Positions 49,485 through 60,382 are shown, numbered from the stretch's first letter. The stretch is 64,000 nt of DNA from Ooceraea biroi (GCF_003672135.1 NC_039516.1:868001-932000); one strand, 5' to 3'. Made by a program: numbers and translations. Notes: generated from the letters alone by a model not told the origin.

Positions 49485-50424
49485 ATGGTAAGTAGATAAG
49501 TCGTTCAATTTGATTACATTTTGCTCCTTCTAAATACATTTTAAAATACCTTTTGATTACATATTGTTTTATAATTTAGTTAAATATGTTGATTGAGATA
49601 TGTATGTTTGGTTAACTTAACCTCAAGTGCTGCAAGTTTTATGGCTAAGGCCCTTTTGATTACATATGTTTTATAATTTAGTCAAATATGTTGATTGAGA
49701 TATTTATGTTTAGTTAACTTAACCTCAAGTGCTACAAATTTTATGGTTCATTAACCATAGTTTAATTCTCTCGTAACTCTTTGTCTCCTTCTAAGGTGGG
49801 TAGTTAAAGAGACGAAAAGTGAGTTAAACTACGGTTAAAATTAAGCGACATTGGTGGAACCAGGCATAAGTCAAATGTATAACAGAGGGAGACTATTATA
49901 TGATTTTTATATTTTCAGCCACGAGAAATCAAAGAGATCAAAGACTTTCTTTTGAAAGCGAGGAGAAAGGATGCGAAGTGTAAGATATACATTAATCAAA
50001 ATACTTCAATACTATTGTAAAATAAATTTCTTATTAATTAATAATCGATTTGTAATTGCTTTTGTAGCCGTGAAAATTAAGAAAAATGCTGACAACGTTA
50101 AGTTTAAAGTTCGTTGCTCCAGGTTTTTATACACACTTGTGATCACTGATAAGGAAAAGGCTGAAAAACTGAAACAATCCTTGCCACCAGGTAAGCTACC
50201 TTAAATGCAATTTTTGACTATATGTTATAGTTGAAGTCATAACGTAATATTTTTTATATAATCGGGATTTTACTTTTTGCAATATCGTAATTACATATCA
50301 TATAAGGGAGGGACTTTGATCAAAAATATTGATTTTAAGGACTCATAACTTCATGTACCATAATGCGATTGAAATATTTTTAGGTCTACAAGTAAAGGAA
50401 GTAAAGAGATGCGAGCGTGTATAA
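49485..50424 (+). CDS. RpL38: 60S ribosomal protein L38 (eL38)
   Basis: Four coding exons: 49485-49487, 49919-49979, 50068-50190 and 50384-50424; 228 nt, 75 aa. The first coding exon holds only the ATG, a frequent layout in ribosomal protein genes. The protein reads PREIKEIKDFLLKARRKDAK, SVKIKKNADNVKFKVRCSRF, LYTLVITDKEKAEKLKQSLP and PGLQVKEVK, near identical to animal eL38, then adds RCERV beyond the usual end at 70 residues. eL38 is a small component of the large cytosolic ribosomal subunit. AATAAA at 50434 follows the stop closely. Confidence 0.97.
49549..49748. repeat. 103-bp tandem duplication in RpL38 intron 1
   Basis: 49549-49651 is repeated at 49652-49748: both begin CCTTTTGATTACATAT and contain ATGTTGATTGAGATAT and GTTAACTTAACCTCAAGTGC. 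About nine in ten bases agree. It looks like a recent local duplication. Confidence 0.85.
49745..49862. repeat. Imperfect inverted-repeat element in RpL38 intron 1
   Basis: 49751-49768 (TTAACCATAGTTTAATTC) pairs with 49821-49838 (GAGTTAAACTACGGTTAA), 16 of 18; outside it GGTTC at 49745 pairs with GAACC at 49858. It may be a short foldback MITE of about 118 bp. Confidence 0.45.
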
Positions 50425-52003
50425 AATGACAAAATAAATATCTTCTTAAATATATACATATATGTTTCCTTTATTAATCTTAAAAAAATTTATAACCTCT
50501 GAGAAATTTCTTTCTTTCTTATTCATAGCTTGATCCTTTTACTTCCACTAAGTATTTAATATAATTTCAATATTGTTTTGAGAAAACGGAATTTATTTCA
50601 CATAAACGTTTTGTGTCTTAACCCTTCTGCTACGTACAACATATATGTACATACAATAGAATACTTTGTTGATTGGTGTTACTGGTTTACAAAGTATAAA
50701 ACAAAAACAGTTAAACATATTTTTTTCCCTTTAAAAATTTGGAGCTACATTAATTTTTCCGTAAATATGACAGAAATTATGCATTATCTATTTGTTTCAT
50801 TTTCGCATAATCAAACATCAGATATACCGCACATACTATAACGAGCGCTGTTTGATCGAAACGCGCCGCAGCAAAAGGATTGAAACGTAAAACGTTAGGT
50901 TGAAAAAAAATATTTGACGTATAGTTTATCGGTGCGAGACATACGTAAAATAAGTGAAAGAACTGAGCGATCAACAAAAACGACGTTTTCAGATAATGTT
51001 CAAATATTTATTTTGTTAACCTCAAATCGGTGAATATATGCATGCTACGTGTTTGCGCATAAAAAGATCAATGCGGCATCATTGTCATCTGAATATAACA
51101 CAAACACTCTTAATTTTCATGCATGGGAAACTTGTCATATCGGAGCAGATATTGCCCCCTTCCCTAACATTTCATAAATGTTGCGACAGAGTAAGAATAA
51201 GATTCACTTTGCTGATCTTACGTTTGTAATTTACGTGTAATAAGTATATATGAAAAAATGTCGTCACTAATTAGACAATATGGTAGAGACTCATCATTTC
51301 CACCTGCACATGGACTCTTCAGACTTCTCGCGAGAGGACGTGTATACATCATGTACATTATACTTATACTCTCTAATACCGTACATAGCAAATTATTTGT
51401 TTTGATATATTCTTTTTTGTTTCTTTCTTTCTCTCAAGAACCATCCACTTTCTCTTGTACAACTACGGACTATATATATATATAAATATATATAAATATA
51501 TTTGGTAATTATACAGAAAAGGTTACACAGCTTCAATTTGTTTTATTTTGGCACATGCTATGGAGGGTGAAATTCTAAGAAAATTTTACTTAACTATGTG
51601 GCGGTCGCGTGTAGTTTCTGAGACATGTCATAATATATCATGTCACAAATAACACTAAGGTAATTACACAGATTACAGGGGAGCTAGGTCAGCTCCAATT
51701 ACTTTGACTTCGACTTTGACATGTACTATAGAGAACACCCTCTTGAGTAACTCCCACAAGTTAACAAAAATGTTTAACGATTTTGCACGAATTTTCAGCT
51801 GTTCACGCGAAAAGAGAAGACGACCACCACATAAGTGTTAAGTAAAAATTACTTAAATTACTAGACTTTCATCCTTCATAAGATACGTCAAAATAAAAAA
51901 CAATCGAAGCTGTGTAACTTTTTCTGCATACTTACTATATATTTATATATAAAGTAGGTTCTTTGAATAAAATAAAGATATTGTGGGACCGCCATATCTT
52001 TCT
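50425..52003. other. Convergent 3' region between RpL38 and the chromodomain gene
   Basis: 3' UTRs and spacer, AT-rich, no exon recognised. It contains the 413-bp MITE listed separately, which probably lies in the 3' UTR or just past the chromodomain gene. A TATA(AATATA)n run precedes the MITE at 51470-51502. Confidence 0.45.
51514..51926. mobile_element. MITE with about 100-bp terminal inverted repeats
   Basis: The left end CAGAAAAGGTTACACAGCTT and the reverse complement of the right end CAGAAAAAGTTACACAGCTT agree in 19 of 20. The inverted similarity goes on inward for about 100 bp, through a TTTTATTTTG block, a TGAA(A/G)TCTA block and a CTTAAC...TGTGGYGGTCG block. No coding capacity in the 413 bp. 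It is flanked on the left by TA. The copy is imperfect, so not very recent. The autonomous partner is unknown. Confidence 0.75.
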
Positions 52004-53895
52004 TCATTCATCGCATTCATGATAGGTGGCCCTGCAAACGAACATTCATTATTACCATCATGCAATAAATAACATAAATAATTATAATTATTAATTAATT
52101 TAAAGTTGTTAAAACAGTCTAATGAGAAAAAATAAAAATACCTCTGTTTGTCCATATTACGTTTCGACAATCTTCTGCCATGATCACGCGTCGACAATGT
52201 GTATCGTTTTGTATGTGCCGGATTTGTCCTGAGTTCTCGCATGTCGGCAGTCTTCACTTTCTCCAATTTCTGCATGAACTTGGCGATGAGTTCGGGACAA
52301 TTTAGATTCTCTTCCGGCTCCCATGTATCGTCGGCCGCAGTAAAGCCTTTCCACCTGATTAAAAACTCTCTCATGCCATTTTTCTTAAAGTGCACTTCGA
52401 TTATTCTTTCGACCTCAAATTCCTTCAAGCCCTCCTTACTGTCTTCTGCATCTGGAAAAATAATTTAACGATAAGTGTGCTTTGAATAAATTATAACATC
52501 TTAGGATGGGATGGGATGACATGAGTGAAGATAACTAAATTAAATAATCAATCAAAGTACCATTCTCAGCTTGTTTTTTCCCAATAGTTTTGGACTTTTT
52601 AGTTTTATCTGTTCTGGTTTTAGTTTTCGGCGATTTCGTTTCCTTGTCCTTAGCTAAGAAGTCTTTTATCAATTCAGGACAATTCAGATCTTTCTCATTT
52701 TCCCAACTGTCGGCAGAATCCCCGTAACCTTTCCATCGAACCAAAAATTGTCGACGGCCTTTAATAGTACGATGACCAACGAGTTCCTCTACCTGTGAGA
52801 AGAAATCATGTATCTTTAATTTTTATCAAATAGAAAAAAAGCAGCATTTATCGCATCACAAGTTATTTATCTTATTTAAAAGTATCAATAATTGTTAATT
52901 GTTACAACAGATTATTTATCATCACATATCATGACTACTGCAAATTCAAATATTCAAAGCAGTTTACACAAAGTTACGCAACATTACGATATTTTGCACC
53001 ATGCAATGATTTCCCGTAAATACCCAAATTTGGCAAACTGTCATTAAAAAATGTCTCTACACGAATTTCCAATTTTCTCGAATTTTGAGACTGAGGCATA
53101 ATTCTCATTGCCAGTGTCACGCGTGACATGCTCACGCGAGTAGCGCTAATTTACAGAAAGAGGGGGAAGGAGAGAGAGAGAGAGAAGAGTAATGCACCAA
53201 AGTTGGCGGCAATGCAGCTCGCCTGATTTCCATATTGCGTATTTTTCCACAAAGTAAACATTCTCGCATTCACGTTGAACATGATCAGCGCGCGAAGTCG
53301 AGAAAAAAGAAAGAAACTTCATACCAAAGCGAATTAGTTATTTAGCAGCATCGTTCAGTTAGAACTCGCTCATCAGATTGCCGTTGATCGGAGACGTGTA
53401 ATCGGCAATCGGCGACGTAGAACGGCATCGTAAAGACAAGATCGGCGCAGGGAACAAACATTTACGAGAAAGACGCAACGTCGCACGTACCTCGTACTCG
53501 TTCTCGGTACCAGGCTTCTCATTCGCCGAGGTGGACGCCTTGTGATCTGCCTTCCTTCTGCGTTTGTTGGGAGACGGCTTCCGACCGGCGGCAGATTTTT
53601 CGCCGTTCTCTCGCTCGTTTTCCGGCGGCATTTCGTCGTCCTTCATCTCAGCGTCGTCGGCCGCGCGCGCCGCCGACTTCTGCACTGGTGCGCCGCGCAG
53701 CGAGCGTCTCTTCGATGGGGACTTTCGTGTGGCCGGCGCGGCCGAGTCCTCGGACGCGCTCTTGCTGGATTGCTGCGACGCACCGTCATTAGCGGCGTTA
53801 TTGGTGGCTGCGCGCGCGCCGCCATTTTCCTCCGGCTCGCTGTCACTCGTCGTCTCGGACTTTCTGCGCTTGTTTTTCATTCCGAGCCGACGCAT
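52004..53895 (-). CDS. Tandem-chromodomain protein, HP1-like chromodomains, no chromoshadow domain
   Basis: Four exons on the minus strand: 53491-53895, 52561-52792, 52142-52451 and 52004-52031; 975 nt, 324 aa. The N-terminal 130 residues are disordered, Ser/Ala/Lys-rich with SPSKRRS and SPNKRRRK basic patches likely to be nuclear signals. Chromodomain 1 (about 133-182) has FLVRWKGYGDSADSWENEKD and CPELI; its methyl-lysine cage would be Tyr134, Trp155 and Tyr158. Chromodomain 2 (223-272) has EFLIRWKGFTAADDTWEPEE and CPELI with cage Phe224, Trp246 and Phe249. A lysine/threonine-rich linker separates them, and the C-terminus is short and basic. No chromoshadow domain is visible, so it is not a standard HP1. 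Exons and frames close. The product name and orthologue are unknown to me; a chromatin reader role is inferred. The next upstream ATG choice, Met6 (53880), is possible. Confidence 0.88.
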
Positions 53896-54577
53896 ACTTA
53901 CGCGGTATTGTTAGCAGCGCGCAGCACGACTGCAGGGTTCCTTCCGGCTGACTCCCGGTGGCGACCGCGAACTAGCACTGGCTACTTGACTCCTTCACCT
54001 CTTTTCCACGTCGTCCCCTTTGCCTCCTTCGGTGAGATTGCTCTTTATATCCTTTTCTGCGTCGTGACGGAGATGTGTAGCGGCCAGCTCCCTTTCCGCC
54101 GCGTTCTATCTAAACCGCCTTGTTGCGACTTACGCTCATGTTCAACGATGGTGACGAACGCGGTTGCCGTGCGCACGCACTCTCGCTTTTTACATATGAC
54201 GTGATGTGTGTGTGTATGAACGTGTACAACACAGTCGGACGAACACTGGCAATGACGATCTCTTCGCTGTCGATCGAGTGCCGGCAAATTGTAATAATCC
54301 TTTATAAAGTCCTAAGAAATGATATTAATACCGTTACAAATTTCCTGGTAGTTTCGATTATATTATTTTACAATTTTACTAATTTTCTGAGTACGTTTAA
54401 CAGCGTGTTCGTTGTCAAAATAAAAAGGATTGCACGCTGTATGTGTTTTGCTGAAGCATTCTGTGAAGAATAACATTTTACTAATAAATATTTTGAGTTT
54501 GAAAAAAAGATATTTTAAATCAAGTTATTCTTTCACATGAACATGTTGAAATTTATGAAGATTTCTTTCCAATTATA

Positions 54578-55010
54578 CGGGATGACCGGTAATGGAGGTA
54601 CCAACGCTCGTGAGCGTTAGAATGATAGAGCGGGGTGAATTGAGTAAACAAGTGTATCATCTTCCAAATAATCATGTAAAATTTTCAGATATTAAGTAAA
54701 AAGGATTGTTAAATGAAAGCACGTTCGAGGTGGTGTAAATAGATAGCGATCTATTAGAAAAAAATTGGGAAAAGATGTAGTGTAGTGTTGTCCCCCCCCC
54801 CCCCCCCGTCGCGTGCATTAGTCGTCGACATAAAGGAGTAGTCCGCGAAATAAGAACATGGGTCGCTACGGCACACGCTACATATTCTTATTTGGCAATT
54901 CTTTTTACGTAATATCAATTTTACGTGGTTGTTTGGAAAATAATACAAGAATTTTTTGCTCGACTTGCTCTATCACCTCACGAGCGATACTTTTATTATT
55001 GGACGCCCTG
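54578..55010. mobile_element. Non-autonomous mariner-type MITE
   Basis: 433 bp flanked by TA (54576-54577 and 55011-55012), the mariner target duplication. The left end begins CGGGATGACC and the right end is the reverse complement of CAGGGCGTCC; the inverted similarity continues to a shared CGCTCGTGAG and GATAGAGC for 40-60 bp. No transposase is encoded. A pure C-run of about 15 bases lies inside at 54792-54806. Confidence 0.65.
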
Positions 55011-56140
55011 TATATGTGTATGTATGTATGTGTATGTGTATATAATTTGAATTTCTATATTTAATATATTTCTTATGGTAACAGTTATCGGATAAAATCT
55101 AGAGCCCTGTTTTTCAATTTTACTCGGTATTTTATTCGCCGATGAATAGGATTGATTCCTTTTTGTGTTGACTAAACTATCAGAGATAGTATATCATTCA
55201 GGCTAATTTTCGATCGATATCTTCCTTATATCCAAAATATTTTATGTCAATCCGTTTTAGTGACATTTTTCCTGATTACGTTATTTGATTATTTCTGTCT
55301 TTTTCTATCCAAAAGTCTGAATGAAGAGACTTTTTACTTATTACTTCATTTCGAATGTAGAAAGTGCTACAAGTGCAGCTTGTAACGAACAGACTTATTT
55401 TGCGACGTATGTACATGCTCACACAAGGCAACAGAATGACTCTTTTCAACGAGCAATTTAATGCCGTGGGATAAATAAATCCTGCTGATGAATATCGTTA
55501 ACGCAAATCAGAAATTCAATAAAACCGTAATCAATTTTAGGCTAGCATTTGTACCTTAAGAATCTTAAGAACGACGTCTTCCACCGTTATCGGTTTTACA
55601 CGAAGCGGCCATATTGATCATGGACATTATCGGAAAACAACGGAACGTGAGCTAATCGGTAGAGTCGTTACAGTAAACGGCCGATAATATTTCGTTGATG
55701 TCATCTGAAATTTCGTCACGTGAATTTTCGCTCACTTTGATTTTGCGAAAAGAAACTCACGTTTCTTCCTCTTCTTTCTAATTTCTCCTTCTCGTTCCTT
55801 TAAAATGCCGGAAGATGAACGTAACGTAGTGACATGCGTCAGATACATATATATGTAGGATTTGAAAGACCAAACTTTTAGCAGAGATTCATTTAAAGTA
55901 ATAAATTTCATCCCGATTAGTAAATTTGATTGATAAATTTTTGTTTAAAATGAATCAGGTCACTTGTACTTGACTCTTCATTTTACATTACAATGACTTT
56001 AGGAATATTCCTGGGTTCAAAACTTGTCGCATTCGACAAGTGAAGAAATGACATGGAGATTACAGTTGTTCATTCTGAGATCAATGCAAGTCGTATATTC
56101 GTAGGAATGGTCATATAATTATCTCATCCTAGTTTCCCTC

Positions 56141-56154
56141 GTTGTCCTGACAAC
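56141..56154 (+). promoter_or_regulatory. X-box (RFX binding site) in the tektin-2 promoter
   Basis: GTTGTCCTGACAAC fits the RFX consensus RYYNYY-N(1-3)-RRNRAC at every position and is a near-perfect palindrome, 120 bp before the tektin-2 ATG. RFX factors drive ciliary genes through X-boxes at this distance. Function is inferred from motif, distance and target type. Confidence 0.65.
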
Positions 56155-56274
56155 GCATTACATTGCGATCACGATCAAAGCGTTTGTTGACTAGCGTCGG
56201 AACCTAAAATACTCTTTTTCCCGGAGTCGATCTTTTTGTCCCTTTCATCCTTCTTCGTTTAACGGGTTATCGCC

Positions 56275-59200
56275 ATGGCCAAATTTGTGAGTACTTACGA
56301 GAAGCCTTTGCCTCATATCGGTCTGCCGGATTGGTACGCCAAACAATGGGAACTTGGGCAAAGCGCGGACGTTAGAAGATCCGAGGCCTGTCAATTACGC
56401 AACTCGAGCAGAACTGTTCGCTCCGAGGGGAACACAACAACGAAATGGGACACTTATATGAATAATACTCGATTGGTGGATAGGTGAACACACTTTTACT
56501 TAATCGTTATTAATATTAATTTTATTTAATATTCATGAGAATGACAAAAATCAAATTCTTGATTTTATCTTGTTAGACTTACAGAATTATCGAGATGGAA
56601 GGACGTATTCGAGGACTTGTTGCAAAGGTTGCTTACTGAAATACGTTTACTAAACGATGAGAAAGCCAACATGGAGAAGGAGATTGAAAATATAAGCTAT
56701 TCCTTGCGAGTAGCCAGTGAATGCATTTCAATGAGAGATTGCCGTAGGGGAACTGAGCTCACGTACGACGAAGCTGACATCGAGTTAAAGAAGGAGCTCT
56801 GCACGCTTGGACACCTTCAAGAGGAATTGACGAAAAGGTGATCAGGTTGACGATAAAAATAAATACTGCGCAAACACATTTTTAAGTTTTCTTCACTGGT
56901 AGAGCGCAGGCCGTGTGGGAAAAGTTGAATCATTTGGAAACTGTGAAATTTGAATTGAATTTGGACATAGAGGACAAAAACGAAACCATCAGAATAGACA
57001 AGGAGAACCTCGAATTGGATCATACTTGCGCGAATATAAGTTACAAGCCGAAAACGTTGATTACTGAGGGAACCAAGTAAAACGTTGCCTCCTCAAATTA
57101 GAATCATTATTATACAGGGTGTCCCATGGGAAGTTGCTGAAACTAATCAGCTGTCATTTTTAAACGTATGCAGTTATTGAAAAAACAAAAATTGCGTTGG
57201 AAAGAGGAAAGTCTGCAGTTTTTAATGGGTATAAATAAAATTTAGCAAAATGTTTGTATATCAATTTATTTTATTAATAAAAAATATGCTAATAATCAAG
57301 TAAGCTAATGATAAATATTTTCAAAGTGTGCACCATCTGAATTTGTACAAAAATCAATTCTTTTACGAAAACTTGTGGAAACTTTTTCTAACATGTCGTC
57401 TTTAATATTGCTGACGACCTTTTTAATAGCTACTACTAAATCTGACACTGTTTCTGCATTTCCGGCATAACAATGGTCCTTAATGTATCCCCAAAGAAAA
57501 AAGTCACATGGATTTAAATCCGGCGAGTACGGTGGCCATTCTAGCCCCCCCCCCCCTGGGCAAATTTGGGGTCTCCCAGACCGATGACTCGATTGCCATA
57601 AACTTTATGGATTGTTTCGAAGACCTTCTGGGTTCGATGTGGTGTCGCTCCATCCTGCATTAAATGAAATCCTCTGACCAGGCCTCTTTTTTTTGCATGA
57701 GGGAAGAATTGTGTTTCGAGAAGCTGCTTGTAACTTTCACCAGTGACTGTTGATTCGAAGAATTGCAGATAAATTCCTTTTACCGAGATCGCAGCCCATG
57801 CTGTTATTTTTTGTGGATGTAAAGGTTTAACCAGGGAAACGTTGGGATTTTCCGACCCCCAAAATCTATAAGTTTGTTTATTAACATAACCATTTAGCCA
57901 GAAATGTGCTTCGTCCGTATAAATTATCAATTTTGCATCAAGTTCTCCATCTTCAAACATTCCATTTATCGTCTTGCAGAATTCCACACGTTTCGTCATA
58001 GCGCGTTTGGTTAGCAATTGATGCGATGTTATTTTATAGGGATGCTTTTTCAGGAAATGTTTTAAAATCCTGTGTAACGTTGTTTTGGATATTTCAAAAG
58101 CTTGGGCAGCTTTCCGAATGGAAGAATTTGGATTCTCTTCAAAATACTTCTTAATATCTTCAATATTTTCTTCTGCAGCTATAGACACAGAAGGACCTGG
58201 CAGATCATGTCTACGGTCTTGGATAGTTCCATACTGCATAAAATTATCGATAATTCTGATAAAAATAACACAAAACATTATTTTAATGCAGATTTATTGC
58301 CAAAAAATGGAGTGACGTAACGCATACGTTTAAAGAAATAATAAATTCTAACCTTTTCAGCGTGTTTTCGTTCTTAACTTTATGTGTTCCGTATTTAGTA
58401 CGAAACCCCCTGTAAGTATTGCTATAAACTTTTCCTCTGGAAAAGAAGCACTCGACAAGATAAATCTTTTCTTCCGTCGTCAGATTACTCATTTTGACGC
58501 GCACGGACTTGCATCTACCACAACCAGAATAAAACTGCGGACACTCAGATGAACGACCGTTAACCGTAAGACCCTTTCTGAAGTCATGGAGGGGAGAACC
58601 AATCGTTTACTTTCAGCAACTTCCCATGGGACACCCTGTAATTGACTCGCACAACCTATCTTTTTTTTTCATTCTGATAGATCAATTAGCTACGAGATGT
58701 GGTTGGAGCGATGCCATCGTACTAAAACAATGCTCGACAACGAACTAAATGACTGTTATACCTTTCGTGAGACTATGCGTGTAACGAGGGAACATGCATG
58801 GAACGATATTAAAGCTCAACAAGACGTAACGGATTATACTTTGAGAAAGAGGATTTATCAAACGCAAAAGGCCAGAAACGAGCTAGAGTGGCAAAAACTC
58901 AAAGTCTGTGATCGTATCTTTATCTTTGATTTCGATTAATTGTAATGGACGGACGGAATACGTTGAAGTATACTCGAATGAAGATTAGATGTGCCACAAA
59001 AGGTGCACATTCTCATCTGTGTCCTTTGATTTAAATAGGTACAGAAGGAGATGGAAATGTTGAGAAAAGAGATAACCGAGGCAGAGGGGGCATTAACGAG
59101 TAAAACAGACATTGTAAAATGCGTCGAAACACGACTGGGAAATCGTACTTATCGGCCTGGAGCGGAGCTGTGTAAGGATCAAGTCGAGCTAGGCCTGAAG

Positions 59201-59558
59201 AGCGAAGTGCTGCAACTGCGGCAAACTGAGGAAGACTTGAATAAGATCATCGAGTGTTCAAGGTACACCTGTGTCTGATTTAGACAATTACTTGCCTTAA
59301 TTTATTGTTTATGTTTCACAATTGTGCAAGACTTGATACATGGAATTTTCATATTCCAGAGCAAGTTACAACAGTCTGGAGTCTTTGCTTACACGTATCG
59401 TCAAGAATCTCGAGGATAAGCAACACTCTCTTAATACCGATGTCATGTGTCTAGACATGAGATCGACAAAAACAGGGGACAGGTCGTATTCATCTAATGA
59501 GACAAATCGTAACATCACGTTGACTCGCATGGAGGAAGAAATACCAATGGAATCCTAA
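56275..59558 (+). CDS. TEKT2: Tektin-2
   Basis: Six exons: 56275-56483, 56577-56837, 56903-57076, 58681-58903, 59039-59262 and 59360-59558; 1290 nt, 429 aa, against 430 for human tektin-2. Family words are in place: LPDWYAKQWELGQSADVRRS, NTTTKWDTYMNNTRLVDRL, ECISMRDCRRGTEL, and the tektin signature RPGAELCKD at 328-336 (usual RPNVELCRD). The rest is coiled coil with little else. The similarity at the N-terminus and the DCRRG block points to tektin-2 rather than 1, 3 or 4. Tektins are filament proteins inside axonemal doublet microtubules, so expression is expected in sperm and in ciliated sensory neurons. Intron 3 contains a complete mariner-type element on the opposite strand; the exon 3/4 junction AA|A still closes the frame across it. 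Confidence 0.95.
57115..58638 (-). mobile_element. Mariner/IS630-type transposon, nearly intact, in tektin-2 intron 3
   Basis: 1524 bp with perfect 28-bp terminal inverted repeats (57115-57142 and 58611-58638, starting CAGGGTGTCCCATGGGAAGT) flanked by a TA duplication (57113-57114, 58639-58640). It carries one transposase gene on the minus strand. Perfect repeats and an almost open reading frame suggest a recent insertion. It lies in antisense orientation to tektin-2. Confidence 0.93.
57305..58492 (-). pseudogene. Transposase of the mariner/IS630 superfamily, one frameshift, with an intron
   Basis: Part A, 58353-58492 (MSNLTTEEKIYL...), ends at a GTTAGA donor; part B starts at 58255 after TTTTTATCAG. 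Removing the 97-bp intron joins a helix-turn-helix (NTLKR|IIDNF). Catalytic blocks: YTDEAHFWLNG, MQDGATPHRT and WPPYSPDLNPCDFFLWGY, so the triad is D, D, D. The spacing between the second and third Asp is about 43-44 residues, wider than the 34 of classic mariners. A run of 12 G (plus strand 57545-57556 C) just before the last block breaks the frame; a length change of one would restore it. Either the copy is dead or the assembly miscounted the run. The stop is at 57305-57307. Confidence 0.82.
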
Positions 59559-60154
59559 TTCCACTTTAATGCGCCTAACTGGCACTCCGCACTCGCTGTC
59601 TCGCGTTTGTAAAACCTGAATTTGTTATAGCAATACAACACTTTTCTCCAAATATGTGTACCCTCAGCACTATCACAAATATACGAGTATTAAAGGAATC
59701 AGTCTGTCATTTATGTTACGTTACCTTGTCCGCCACTTAATCATGGAAATCGATAAGTGTCTCTTCTGATGCGACGTGATGAAATTTTGAAACAATATAT
59801 ATGTATGTGAAGGTTCACAATATTATGATAATTATAACACTCTATTCGTAAATCTACGTGCGCATAACCTGCTCTGTCCTAACAACTCAGTTTTATTTTG
59901 TCCGCTTGCTTCGACTTGAGAATCATAACTTTACATCGCATTTTCATAAAATGTGTCACTTTTATATTTTTCACAAAAGATTTTGGCAAACGAAAGGCTT
60001 AATCCAGCAAATTTACGAGAGAATTCAAGCAAAAATATACAAAATACAATGTTGCTTACAATGTGGTTCAGTTGATGCTTCGAAATGCTTTACAATGTTT
60101 TCTTTCCTTCCTTTTATTTGAAAAAAGAAAAAAGGTGAAGTATTCTGAAATATT
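59559..60154. other. Tektin-2 3' UTR and spacer
   Basis: AT-rich, no exon recognised. A (+) ORF at 59858-60121 has no family motif. Confidence 0.4.
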
Positions 60155-60382
60155 TTAAACATTAACTGGACTACAGACAAAATCAGTTGATACTTTTGTC
60201 TTATCGATACCGTAGTTACCGAAGAAAGAGCGCTTTATTATCAACTGTTGATAAATACGCATCAAATTATCTTCAGTCGGTATACGATGCACTTGAATCC
60301 GAACTGAAGAAACATTGTTGCCTAAAGTGTAACTAGCAGGCGACAAAAATGGGCGTAGGAGGACGCTAGTCATGTTGAACAT
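60155..60382 (-). CDS. Hypothetical small protein, possibly mitochondrial
   Basis: An open frame from ATG 60382-60380 to TAA gives 75 aa. The first 35 residues (MFNMTSVLLRPFLSPASYTL...) have Arg, Ser and hydrophobics but almost no acid, like a mitochondrial presequence; the rest is mixed, with NLMRIYQQLIIKRSFFGNYG. I do not recognise a family. Its composition is better than other ORFs of this size in the region, but it has no splice or conservation support here. It could be chance or one exon of a larger gene. Confidence 0.25.
   Translation of the reverse strand: MFNMTSVLLRPFLSPASYTLGNNVSSVRIQVHRIPTEDNLMRIYQQLIIKRSFFGNYGIDKTKVSTDFVCSPVNV

Larger units (their letters stand above)
53896..56274. 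other. Spacer between the chromodomain gene and tektin-2
   Basis: Head-to-head spacer with the chromodomain promoter (GC-rich, 53896-54180), the mariner-like MITE at 54578-55010 and the tektin-2 promoter near 56100-56274. No exon recognised. The 220-aa ORF at 53542-54204 (+) is the antisense shadow of a GC-rich exon. Confidence 0.45.

Noticed and set aside
53542..54204. 220-aa plus-strand ORF
   Set aside because: Exact antisense of the GC-rich first exon of the chromodomain gene; Arg/Leu-rich composition typical of a shadow frame.
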